Source: Gongronella butleri (Eukaryota; Mucoromycota; Mucoromycetes; Mucorales; Cunninghamellaceae). From it: a stretch of 64,000 nt of DNA. The stretch spans positions 1 to 64,000 of the forward strand of contig JAIWZP010000088.1 of the NCBI GenBank assembly GCA_025201375.1. Reading direction: 5' to 3'. Position 1 is the first letter of the stretch. Each line of letters opens with the position of its first letter. The notes under the pieces are model-generated. The model did not search any database. It was not told the origin of the DNA and was given only the letters and a program-made list of their open reading frames with translations. The translations under genes and the position numbers were made by a program. Shown here piece by piece: positions 11,590-22,304 of the stretch.

Positions 11590-12570
11590 GTTCCATAAAT
11601 TAAAAACGTTTTAAACGCACATTGGCCAGAAAATGAACAGACAAAGCATGCTCAGAAAAGATTTATATCGCCCAACTCTTTCCATTGGCACCAGTTTCAT
11701 GACCGTAGGAAATAAATTTGTCGTGCTATACACAAACACTCGATTGTAGATGAATACCCATGAGGGTTTTGCCATTGGGTAACCGCGGTGCCCCAAAACA
11801 GGTCTCAATGTGAACTGACCTTTTGGATTGCCTAGTGAAACACGAGTTGCAGCTGTACAAATAGAGACGTGACGCGCGACACGCAAATCAAATTCAAATC
11901 GTGTCGAGCGTCTAGACAAAAAATAATAATAATGAAAAATTGGGTCCTCAGATGTGACAAACTTGCTTGCAGGAGCCGCCTCATGGACAAACCACGAAAA
12001 ATGCCAACAAAGAACGTGATTGATATGCTCGTTCTTGAACAATCCATAATTTTAGTATTTGCGTTAAATGCTAATATCGCAAGTAAAATATGCTCTTGGA
12101 GCCGCGCGGACGCGTCCTTTAGGAAGACGTGCTCATGGTGCATGGATTTTACAAGAACAGACGCGTGCAAGCCGATGCTTGACACGGTTTTTTACGCGTC
12201 GAAAAATGTCTATAATTTTAAAAGCGCGTCAAATATGCCAAAAAATGAATTTTTTCAGAGTTTTCTGGTGTCTACGCACGCTTCACGTCGTGCTCTTTCA
12301 AATGAGTTGACTTTCAAGGCTCTGTGGTCAATCCTTGTCGAGTTTCGTCTTGAAATGAATTTATACAGCAATTTGCGTTTTGCGCCAAAACAAGTGTATG
12401 AACCTCAGTTTTTTTTTTTTTTTTTGCATTTTTTTTTGTAAATGAAGCTCGCTTACTTTGCAAACAACTGTAGAAACGTGTCCTGATGGATGTACCCAGA
12501 GACCATTGGGTGGTGAAAAAAAATTAACAAAAACCCAAAAAATCGCGTAATACTTGTTTCTTTGCATTTT
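11590..12570 (+). repeat. Repeat R2, copy A
   Basis: This block aligns by eye with 30.04-31.27 kb (copy C) and partly with 14.15-15.2 kb (copy B). Shared pieces are 'ttggcaccagtttca', 'gccattgggtaacc', 'caaatcaaattc', 'ctgggtcctcag', 'aacgtgattgatatgctcg', then several GACGCGTC words and 'cacgcgtcgaaaa'. A 190-codon frame across it is not preserved in the other copies, so I read the block as noncoding. The 11.4-11.59 kb gap holds only the 3' end of TauD-2, and 12.57-12.99 kb shows only an AT/T-rich promoter-like stretch. Confidence 0.7.
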
Positions 12571-12993
12571 TTTTACTGCGCGAAATCAAATTTGGTTCTC
12601 TCTGAGCAATGCTTGCAATGTAACCCCGAAGTTATTATAAGGTTATACTGCGATCACTGCGGCAGCAAAAGGCGCAGCTGTGCAAAGGCAACGCATTCTC
12701 GTTCGATGACGCTTGAGGACATTCTCGTCAGCCAAACTATTCGTCGGCATATCAGCAGTGCTGTTATTTTTGTAGGGAAAGGGAGGAGGGGGGCAAGGCA
12801 TTGTACAAGCTGGCTGTGACAAAAAAAAAAAAAAGCGGGCTGTGTCTTGCGCGTTCTTGTGTGACCATCTCCGTTGGTCACACACAAAGTCCTCCAAAAG
12901 TGTTGCCACTTGCATCTTTATCCATGTTTCTTTTTCTTTTTGGTGTTTTTTTTTTTTTTTGTTTTATTCACCTTCTCGTCCATTATATCCACA

Positions 12994-13462
12994 ATGTTAA
13001 TGGATCTTCCAAGCGAGTTGCTCTCCAGTATCCTTGCTCTAGTACACAAATCAGATCTGCTTGAGACGCGACTCGTGCCACCAAGCACGCGTCCGAGCCC
13101 GCGCAGTCCGCCCCGCGAGCCGACTGCCCAACATGCCGCCCCAAGGAGCCGCGCAAAACGGTTGCGACGACGAAAAAATTGACGAGGCCGCGCAAGAATT
13201 GGATGCCTTGTTCGATGCAGCCGAAAAAGCTGAAAAGGCGCACAACGAGCAGCGCCCCGCCTCGCCCGCCGCCGGTCCCTCGACCCGCCGCCCAACCGTC
13301 GCCCGCGGACCAACCGTCGCCAGCACCAACGCGCCAGTGGGTAAGAAAACCGATCGCCGCCAACAATCGAAGTTTAAATTGTCCGTCCTGTCGCGCGACG
13401 ATCGTCCCCCCTCCAACGTCCCCCAGCAAGACAATGCCACAACGACAAGCAAGCCCTACTAG
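12994..13462 (+). pseudogene. F-box-like N-terminus joined out of frame to a GC-rich acidic ORF
   Basis: A T-rich leader precedes an ATG at 12994 whose frame opens with an F-box-like stretch (LPSELLSSILALVHKSDLL). This resembles the start of the F-box protein at 53.9 kb (LPNELIDQILTHVPSSNL). The frame soon turns into Ser/Pro/Arg-rich sequence and stops at 13182. A second frame, with an ATG at 13133, runs to 13462 and encodes 109 residues, including an acidic helix-like part (DEAAQELDALFDAAEKAEKA) and a polar tail. No GT-AG intron that I can see joins the two in phase. It is either a decayed F-box gene with one frameshift or a short unrelated gene at 13133-13462. No function can be assigned. 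Confidence 0.4.
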
Positions 13463-14149
13463 GGTCTTTTATTATATGACTTATCCCTCCTTTCCTCCCC
13501 TCTATTGCCGTGCCTATACCCATATGTTTCTTTTTTTTTTTTTTTTTTTTTTTGCACGCGCATCATATTTTGGTCTTGCCTTTAAAACATAATAAACATT
13601 ACACCTGTTGATTCTTTTTAATACCCTCTCCAAAAAAAAGAGAAAATCTAAAGTGCAATACACGAGAAATCACCAATTGGCATTTTTTTTTTTTAGTAAC
13701 TCGCTTCAATGCTGCTCAGCAATGAAAAGATATCGGGCAAAAAACGCACTACCGACCGTTCGCACCTGTAGATGTATGAAATCACGAGAAAAAAGCGCCG
13801 CTGCAAGAGTGTCGATAAGTCAAGCAACTGATCAACTAAAAAATCGAGTTTGACTTGGAAACATGCACAACCGGGCTTGACGACCACGGTTTAAAATTCA
13901 TGCACATGGAACCATGGATGATTCTCTTCGACGCACCGTTGACAATTCCGCGGTGGCATGCATTGTCAACGAATGTCATCAGCTTTAGCTACAAATTGAT
14001 TGTTTGTGTCTCCTTTGGCTTGCAATGTATGTTCCTTTGGATTACACGCAGTGCAGTTCACCTCGACCCTCCACTGTTTTAAATTTGAGACTATCAGGTT
14101 AAGTTTTGTAGCAATGCGCTTAATGACCGTGTTTTTACGGCAAATCTGT

Positions 14150-15210
14150 ATATGCATCTTGCTAAACAACACAATGGAAATTCTTGAAACGCATCTCAAT
14201 AGAATTGGCAAGCCAGAAAACCCGACGGGGAATGAACTCGCAAGCGACGACAGATCATGGATGCGCTCAAAACACGCAAATCAAAATTTAGCCATGCCAC
14301 GCTTCAAAACAAAAATCGCAAAATCAGGTTCCCAGAATGGCGCCAAACTTGCACACAAGATAAAGCGCATGGAGAAACAGCAGAAAAAGCCCAAAACAAG
14401 AGCGGGCCATCTGTTGGTTGACGAGCAATGAGCAATTTTAGATTTATTTTCATCCGTGATTTTCGTCACAAAAACACGTCGCTAAGACTCCGCCGACGCG
14501 TCCATCGTAAAGAGACACGCCAGGTGCATGAATTCAACTTGAGCAGGCGCGTGTCACTCGACGCCTGACGCGGTTTATCACGCGTCCAAGTTGACCCGCA
14601 AACAAACTGCTTGCATGAATTCTGCCTGGAACACGCTTTTTGTAGTGATCATCGATAGCCACAAACGCAGCAGACCGTGCTCTTTCCGGTGGTTTCTGTT
14701 TCGCGGCTCTGCGGTCATTTCTGATTGACTTTTCCTTGAGGCTAAAAAAAGAGGCAAATTGCATTTTACGCGACAACCAACCAATGCACCTCCTTTTTTT
14801 TATTGCATCTGCATCTGTATCGGTTATTGTGGTGACAGAGCAATGTGGTTAAATGGCGAGACGATCTGAAGACCTAAATTCACATTTTTCTGCGGGTCGA
14901 CAGTAACCCTTGGAAAATCTGTCATTTTTAAAAATGGTCAATGCGCGCCATCCAGCGACTGTTGTACCTTGCGTGTGGCCTTGTTTGAACAGCAGACAAT
15001 AGATTTATATGTCTGAAGTAATTTTTTTGGTGTGCTTTATGTCCATCGAAAAAAAGACCAAAACACAATAAAATTGCACAAATTGCAATTTTCTCGAGAG
15101 CCACGTCCTTGATCGTCGTTTTTTAATGCGCAAAACACGACTGTCATATCTGAGAATAAAAAGTCTGTGGGTACACTTTAATGCAAAGCCGGTTCTGGAA
15201 TGAAACAAAG
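14150..15210 (+). repeat. Repeat R2, copy B, immediately before the tandem array
   Basis: Matches to copies A and C include 'acgcaaatcaaaatttag', 'gacgagcaatgagcaatttt', 'gccgacgcgtcca', 'cacgcgtccaagtt', 'gaagacctaaattcac', 'tctgaag' plus 'accaaaacacaataaaa', and 'attttctcgagagccac'. No frame is shared among the copies. The preceding 13.46-14.15 kb is AT-rich with no convincing gene; short frames there have no recognisable domain. Confidence 0.6.
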
Positions 15211-15299
15211 ACTTGTAAGCTTTTTAAAGCACTAAACGTGTCATATGACCGCGGTGATTGCGCCCGCGTCAATCTGTTTCTTTGGTAGACAAGCCTGAA

Positions 15300-16361
15300 T
15301 TGTCGCTTGGAGAGCAATTGAGGACAGCGGTGCGGTTTCTTTTTCTTTTTTTTTTCTGGCAGGAAAAATTGAGACTATTACAAATTGGACTCAAAAGATT
15401 ATCTTTTTCGTCGCAGCAGCTGGCATGATCACCGATAAGGTAGCCGACGTGTCAAAAGCGAGGATACAGCACCAAAGGTTTGGTTCCGGGGTGCACAGAC
15501 GCGCGCCGCTGTAGCGCTTTGTGCAAATTTATGTAAAAAAAAACCTTATTTGAAGGATAGGCCGCGGCGAATCCTCGGATTTACCTAGTATTGTTTGTGC
15601 AAGGAATGAAACGCAATATGCTTTTTTATGTCTATTTAAGCGATTGACACGGCATGGACGCGTATTACTATTGTAAATGTTTGAAATTAGTGCCCAATGG
15701 CTTCCAAAGGGTTTAAAAAAAACTTGCTATTTCTCTTTGAAGGTCCATGCACAGGCTCTCACAAAACGATTGCTCAACGTGACAAAGCAATGGTGACATC
15801 GCATTATCAGGTCAGTCTGATTGGGTCATGGATCATGCGTAGTTGCGATCTTTTTTTTTTTTTTTTTTTGCAAAAAAAGGGCAAAACGATTCCCCATTTG
15901 GCTGTCAATGGCTAACTGCGCACTCTTTGCTACTCTTGTGGATTGATGCGTCGCAGAGAATATCATACAATTTGCTCGTGCCCTACAGACTCTAATATAA
16001 AAGACCAAATTGACGCATTTAACCAGGCCGATGAGTGCAAAAACAAAGGACAATATGCCATTGTCCTTTTTTTTTATCTCCATTGTCTCGGCACTAGCAG
16101 AGGACAATGGCGTGAGAGAAGGTTGCTTCATGTGCTCAAGGGTTGATGATGATGGCGTCAATTGAATACGAGTTGACACCAGTCGCGGGGATGAATGGCG
16201 CCATTCTAGGCTCTGGTGGCCTAAAAAAGGGCAGCTGGGAATTTTCGGCGCCCGTGCGGAGTTTATGACGCGAGTGGCGTATATAAAACATAGCGTCAGC
16301 TGGCGTGATTTCTCGCTTTTTCTTTTTTTTATTCATTCTATTCAAGAAAAACACGTACAAT
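15300..16361 (+). repeat. R3 upstream block of TauD-3
   Basis: This is the second copy of the roughly 1-1.4-kb block that sits before each plus-strand TauD gene. Shared landmarks are 'cgcttggagagcaa', 'aaaagattatctttt', 'cgtcgcagcagctgg', 'cagcaccaaagg', 'gattgctcaa', 'tatcaggtcagtctgattgg' and 'gatggcgtcaatt'. It is more diverged than the nearly identical blocks before TauD-4 and TauD-5. No coding gene is evident. Confidence 0.65.
16193..16288 (+). promoter_or_regulatory. TauD-3 core promoter: palindrome, pre-TATA module, TATA box
   Basis: GAATGGCGCCATTC occupies 16193-16206, TGCGGAGTTT 16255-16264 followed by GACGCGAG, and TATATAAAA 16280-16288. The ATG is at 16362, so the TATA lies about 75 bases before the coding start. 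The same order is kept at TauD-4 and TauD-5. Confidence 0.65.
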
Positions 16362-17959
16362 ATGGCCCCCAATACTGAAACCATCCCAATTGAGCAAGTC
16401 ACAGACCTCGTTCACCAATTGGACATCCAAGGCTCTGACAAGAAAGTGGTAAGAAAGCAATGGCGTGCAGAATTTGCCGTACATTGGCGATTTTTGACGC
16501 CAACGCCATTCTCTTAGACGTTCCCCCGCGTGGTGTACCCTCCCTTGGAAATCTTTGAGCATCACGACCCTGGCCACCATGCTGATACCAAGAAAGCATC
16601 CATTTTGGAGCAGGCATCGCAGGTTGTGGACCTGACCCCCAGCATTGGCACAGACATCCACGGCATTCAATTGTCGCAATTGACCGAGCAACAAAAGAAC
16701 GACCTGGCGCTTCTCGTTGCCGAGCGCGGCGTCGTCTTTTTCAAAAACCAAGACATTGACTCTGACCAGCTCGTCGAGTTGGGCAAGCACTATGGTAAAA
16801 ACAAAGAAAAATGAGACGCGACGCGTCATTCGCGCGTTGATTGGTACTTATACTTGCTTCGTAGGCCGTCTGCACCATCACCCCGTGTCTGGTCACGAAG
16901 AAAAGAATCAATATGCTCTGAGCATCTACAGCGATCCTGCAAGGTAGGCAAAACAAAATGCAATGTAGACTTTTGCCATTCAACTAATCCCATTTCTTGA
17001 TTTTATTTTGCAGCTCGCAGAAATTCCGTGGCCAGCGCGAGGCCCTGCCCAGTTCAAGCAGTAATACAAGAGCCACGAAAAAAAAAGCAAAATCTCATAT
17101 TCTCCTTGCTTTTTTACTTTTTGCTATTAGCTTTGCACAGCGACATTACATTTGAGAAGCAGCCAGCTGGTCTGACGTTCTTGAAATTGGAGGTGATTCC
17201 TGCTGTTGGTGGTGACACGGCCTGGTACAGCGGATATGAGGCATATGACCGTCTTTCGCCTGCGCTCAAGAAATTCCTTGAGGGTCTCAGCGCGACGCAC
17301 CGCGGCGACGTGTTTGAGCGCTTCTCTGAGGCAACGGGCATCCCTCTGCGCCGCGAATTACCCCAAGACACCGTCCACCCGGTCATCCGCACGCATCCCG
17401 TCACCGGCTGGAAATCCCTCTATGTCCAGCCTGGTTTCACACGCTCCATTGTTGGCCTTCGCAAGCACGAGAGCGATGCACTTCTCAAGCTTCTCTTTGA
17501 GCACTTGTCCGGTGGATACGGTAAGTTTTTTAAAGAAAAAAAAAGCACCACGCGGCCCCACGCGAATTGAACATTTTGTTTACCGCTCACACTCCTTCTT
17601 TTTGTAACCAGACTTCCAAGTGCGCCACAAGTGGTCGCCTGGTGATGTTGGTAAGAGCCTACAAAGGACTATATGGACGCAGAGTCAAGCTAATATCTCA
17701 ATTTTATTTTTTTCTTTGTATTTTTAGCCATTTGGGACAATCGCGTCACAAATCACTGCGCCATCTTTGATTACGAAGGCGTTGCGACTCGGTAATAAAA
17801 AAAACCAATTAAAAGAAGAAACGTCAGGCTAATCAACACGCATTTCCCCCCCAATATCATAGATATGGTTTCCGTGTCACGCCTCAAGCCGAGGTGCCTT
17901 ACTTTGATCCCAAGAGCAAATCGCGTCGCGAGGCTCTGAAGGAGCAAAAGAGCCAATAG
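16362..17959 (+). CDS. TauD-3: Fe(II)/2-oxoglutarate dioxygenase, eight exons
   Basis: A 359-residue dioxygenase. Exons: 16362-16448, 16518-16794, 16865-16943, 17014-17060, 17131-17520, 17612-17650, 17728-17791 and 17863-17959. The HxD is in LHSDITFEKQP, the distal His in IRTHPVTGW and the 2-oxoglutarate Arg in GFTR, at the same positions as in TauD-2. From the last third of exon 2 to the stop it is almost identical to TauD-4, introns included, while its 5' part differs from TauD-4. That pattern marks it as one parent of the chimeric TauD-4. Intron 2 keeps GAGACGCGACGCGTC. It is probably cytosolic, with an unknown substrate. Confidence 0.93.
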
Positions 17960-18058
17960 ACATCATATCCAGGAAAAACGAGCTAGGTTATGACCAAATG
18001 ACAATAAAAAAATCAGATATTCCTGTGTTTCTGGCAATGGCTACATAGCACGCAAGAG

Positions 18059-18379
18059 GTGACGGGCGATTTCTGCGGCCACATGATGCTGCAATTTGCA
18101 CCGCCATCCTACGCAACAGGTCGCAATGCGCCACTTTTTGTACACGCCAACCTGCTCAAGGTCACGGACAAGGTGCATTTCCTTGAGCAGGATGCAGCAA
18201 AGGCGGACACGAAATCCAACCGCGATTTTACGTCATTTACGAGGGCTGCGCCTGCATGGATTTTTATGGCAGTCAATGGAGAGCCTGCACCGGAGCTCCT
18301 TGATTTTGATCACGTGCTCACAGAATTCCAGCACCTCTACTTTGAATTTGGCGGCATTGGCGGCCAAACCCATTTTTGA
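18059..18379 (+). pseudogene. Small unrecognised frame, unit 1 copy (no ATG)
   Basis: An open frame of about 106 codons (GDFCGHMMLQFAPPSYAT near the start, FDHVLTEFQHLYFEFGGIGG at the end) follows TauD-3. I recognise no family. Where the unit 2 copy has ATG (agcATGcaagag), this copy reads ACG, so the likely start is lost. The remainder of 17.96-19.3 kb is the BAHD-1 promoter region and holds no other gene that I can support. Confidence 0.35.
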
Positions 18380-19299
18380 TCAAGCGGATCATATTGAAGC
18401 TGCCTAGAAGCATCGGCCCAAAGTGCTTATATTTCAGTTGGTTATCATTTTCATTGGCAAATAATCGTTAAAACCATAAATACGCTCCAAATCGGCAAGA
18501 TTTTCACAACATTCTAACCAACTATTATTTTTTTATTGCATATAATGCGACTAACCGAGGTCTGAAAAGTGCACAGCAAGTTTGATGCGCATCAGCATAT
18601 TGAACAACAGTGAGTACTACATGAAAACGCCAAAAACGTTCTCAAATCGCAATTGCTCTCTTTACGTGATTCGATCTTTAAATTTTGAAGCCGTTGATGC
18701 TGTCATCATTAAATGGACAGTGTTCGGTTTTGCCATTTTTAGCAACCTGCAGAAATCTTGGATCACGAGCCAACTGGGTTTTGGGAAGCCTCACGGATTT
18801 CGCATGAATATGATCGCCTCGTTTCATTGTAAGAGAGTACCCCGACCGGGATGTCGGTATCTTTTCCGCCACATACTCAATTCAACGAAAACATGCTATG
18901 GCCATAAATAAAAGCGAGCACGTTCGACGTGCCAAAAATAAAATCATTGTTTTCCGGACCACGAATAGCAGTGAGCAATATAATCGTGAAAGGTAACGGG
19001 CCGAGTGCGGCTGCATACTCGACCACTGATCATGCGAACAGACAAATCAATGTTTCGCAGCGAATCGCTGTGGTGCCCTTTTACAGCATTATTATCTTTT
19101 TTTAGAATACATCATGATGCACTCTGACCTTTTTTTTTCCGTGGTGTTCAATCAGCGAATAAGGAGGGGAAGCCGGTTGATGGCCGGCTTGGAATTGGCA
19201 GGACGTCAGCTGCTGCCTGAGATCATCGTGATGTAAGCTTAAAAGGGCCGTCATTTTTTGAATGAACCATTTCGACATTGTTGGCCCTCATTTTACTTC

Positions 19300-20747
19300 A
19301 TGTCGCTCGAAACTTTTGCAGTGCTTCCAAGCAATAAACACGGCCGCCCAGCCGCTCCGTCTGAAATCAAGCTGCATGGCTTTGACGTTTTTTCCTCTTG
19401 TACTCAAATTCGCAGCCATCTGACATTCATGACGCCGGCGTCGCCCGCAGAATGCATCGACAAGCTCAAAAGGGCCCTGGCTGAAGCTCTTGAGCTATAT
19501 CCTCCGGTCAATGGCACGGTGATCACCAAGGATGACGGCTCTAAATTCATTGCCTTGGACGACAATCATTTGCAGGCAACACCCCTGATTGTCGAGACGC
19601 GTGATGGTCCCTACGAGGGTGACAGCGAGGATCTGTCTCCACGTCAGGGTGTGATGGTGCAACCCGATTCTCCCATTTTTGCCGCTAAAGTGACCATAGT
19701 AAGTACAAAAACCAAGGGGAAATGCATAAAAGAATGTCAATGACTCTTTTTATAATTATATTTGCCAAGTTTTCGTGCGGCACCATGGTCATAGCGTCGT
19801 CCATGAATCACCTAGTGTGCGATTTGCAAGGCTTCCTTGATTTTGTGGAGCTTTGGGCAAGACTGACGCGCGGCGAGCAAGTTGACTATACAAAGATCCC
19901 TGACGATTGGACGCGTACGCCACAGCGTTTTTTTGCGCCCCATAGCGGCAAGCTGATGGTGCCACCTGGCATCATGGTCGGGGACAGCTCTCAAGATACA
20001 GTTCAGGTGGCGCCGGCGCCTTCGACGACAACGCGATGGCACGTGCCTGCTGCCAAGGTGGCACAGCTGAAGCGCGACTTGGCGCCGGACGACGATGAAA
20101 TGTGGATTTCGACAAGCGACGCGCTGACGGTCCTGATCAGCGGCGCGGTCACCCGCGCGCGCGAGACGAGTAAAGTCGAGCGCCAGACGGGTCAAGTCGG
20201 GTTCACGCGGCGCACGCCAGCAGACCACAGCGTCGAGACGATTGTCATAGTGGCGGACATTCGCGAACAGGCGTTGCGCGGCGACATGGCGAATGGGCGC
20301 TATTTCGGCAACGCCTGTATAGCGTTGGTAGTACCAGTGTCGCGAGCGGATCTCATGTCGCCCACGGCTACCGCTGCGTCGCGCGCCGCCGTCGCCATCC
20401 GAAATCACATCAAGCAGCGACTGTCGCAGAAGGAAATCAGTGGTCACCTTGCGTTCCTTGAGAACCCCGGTATTCTAGTGCCCGGCCGCACCTTTTGTGT
20501 CACCGACATATTCGTCTCTAACTGGTGCAAATTCGACCTAGATGGCCCCAAACTCGACTTTGGCTGGGGTAAACCAAGCCACTACACTGACGGCAACGGC
20601 ACAGAGACCTCCTTGCCGCCCGCCATCTCGTTGATCAGGCAGAAAAAGGACTCTGGCGATGTGTTTATGCTCATAACCGTCGAGGTTCCCGGAGCAGATG
20701 CGCTCAAGAATGATCCACTGCTTACAAAATATGGTGAACTTTTGTAG
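19300..20747 (+). CDS. BAHD-type acyltransferase 1
   Basis: A two-exon gene (19300-19698, 19770-20747) for 458 residues of the transferase family that moves an acyl group from acyl-CoA to an alcohol or amine. The catalytic HxxxD is H147-D151 (NHLVCD), with an SSMNH context typical of the family, and the structural motif DFGWG is at about 396-400. The start at 19300 (MSLETFAVLPSNKHGRP) is the first in-frame ATG. It has no signal peptide. The fungal relatives include trichothecene-type O-acetyltransferases and plant BAHD-like enzymes, so specificity cannot be read from the sequence. Its placement between TauD genes, duplicated together with them, suggests a shared pathway of oxidation and acylation. 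Confidence 0.9.
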
Positions 20748-22304
20748 ATTGTTGTATTTGCCTGCCTACATAGTTCGATATCAAATATATCATAGCTGAA
20801 ATCTTTTAACCTATGCGATTGTGTAAATCAAACAAGAAAAAAATTGAATTTACCCGTATGTCTATTGACTTGTACTCGATTTGGCCGATTTCTTGCTTTT
20901 TTTTGCGCAGAGTTCGTGATTTTTGCTTCTCGGAATTGCATGACATCTTTTGCTTGACACTTTTACATCGGAGCTTGACCGTTGCGCGTTGCATTTTGCC
21001 CTGATTTCACACGTCGTGTAACGAGAATCGTCCAGCCGATTGATTAACACTTTGAAATAGGTCAGTCGCAAATTCCTAAAGATCAGATGTTTTAAATGTG
21101 AGAAAACTTAAACGAGGTCTCGGACAGGTACTATAGACTCTCCTTTTTATCTGCAACCTTTTATGAACTTGATAATGCAGCGCATGTTGAAACCTCGAAA
21201 CGAGTTCCCACGCAAATTTCGGCCCACAGTTCGCAAGTACAACTGCCCATCCGCCGCGACTAGCCTACGTGTAGATAGCCTTTATGAGAAAAGGGGACCT
21301 CAAACGCACTCTATTGCATCTCGTGGGAGAAACGCCGCGCGGCTTTTGCAAATGGGGCACAAAAGATTATCTTTTCCATCACAACGTCCAGAAAGATTGC
21401 CACTGGGGAGGCTGACGTGTTCGAGACAAGGACGCAGCACCAAAAAATCGGGTCCAGGCGCACAAATGCGGGACGCTGCGGCACCTTGTATAAATTTAGC
21501 AACAATTGCTCGAAATCGGTATCGCACGCGCCTGGAATGACGCGCAGCGTGCAGCTTGTTGCTTTTTCTCTTCGAGATTGACGCAATACTGACGCGGTTT
21601 ACCTTTGTAAACGCTTCTAATTAGTACCCAAGGGCTCACATGGGCTTTATAGCTTTCTTTTTTTTTTTTTCCTTTTTTTTCTATTTTGACGCATATAAAT
21701 GAGCTCTTGTGACGCGATTGCTCAAGGTGGCAACACAATGGTGGCATCGGGCTATCAGATCAGTCTGATTGGGTCATGGATCGCGCGTAGATGCGATATT
21801 TTTATATTTTCTCATGCAGAAAAGGGCAAAAAGATTCCTCATATGGCTTTTGATGGAAAAATATGTTGTTGACGCGTCGCAGAGAATAGTCTTCATTCGT
21901 GTATGCACCCGTGGATCATAGACTCAGCTTGAACGGCCTAATCCCAATGTTCAAAAAAAAAAAAAAGAAATCAAAAGCCAGTGTTCTTTATTTTTTTTAT
22001 CTCCATGTACGCCGCACAAGCAGAGAAAAATGGTGTGAGAGAACATTGCTTTGTGTCCTCGCTGGCCGATGCTGATGGCGTCAATTAAATACGAGTTTGT
22101 ACCGGCTGCGGGGTTGAATGGCGCCATTCCTGGCAATGGGGTGGCAATTGCGCCCCAAAAGAGGCAACCGGGATGTTCGGCGCCCCTGGGGAAAGTGCTG
22201 CGGAGTTTACGACGCGAGTTGCGCATATAAAAAGCAGTATCAGCTGTCGTGTATTTCTCGCTTTTTCTTGTTTTATTCATTCTTTCAAGAAAAACACGTA
22301 CAAT
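20748..22304 (+). repeat. Intergenic BAHD-1 to TauD-4, with R3 block (unit 1)
   Basis: These 1.55 kb are nearly the same as 26673-28215. The block includes 'gacgcgattgctcaagg', a hairpin-like ATCAGA-TCAG-TCTGAT (21754-21769) and 'gatggcgtcaattaaatacg'. A 125-codon frame starting at 21163 is shortened in the second copy by a stop, so I do not call it a gene. Confidence 0.7.
22116..22232 (+). promoter_or_regulatory. TauD-4 core promoter: palindrome, pre-TATA module, TATA box
   Basis: GAATGGCGCCATTC is at 22116-22129, TGCGGAGTTT at 22199-22208 followed by GACGCGAG, and TATAAAA at 22226-22232, 73 bases before the ATG at 22305. The promoter looks intact even though the coding sequence is broken. 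Confidence 0.65.

Noticed and set aside
11869..12441. 190-codon plus-strand frame
   Set aside because: It lies in repeat R2; copies B and C have stops and shifts at matching places, so there is no sign of coding selection.
12918..13452. Overlapping minus-strand frames of 131-148 codons
   Set aside because: They are opposite a GC-rich plus-strand frame and look like mirror frames, rich in Gly/Arg without domain features.
14310..14345. A further copy of the TauD promoter palindrome (cagaatggcgccaaac)
   Set aside because: Only the left half and centre match; the right half reads GCGCCAAAC, so the palindrome is not complete.
19812..20447. 211-codon minus-strand frames opposite both BAHD genes (also 25737-26372)
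   Set aside because: They are shadows of the third-position GC bias of the acyltransferase coding strand, and the real gene has catalytic motifs.
21163..21540. 125-codon frame in the R3 block
   Set aside because: The second unit copy stops after about 82 codons and diverged blocks lack it.
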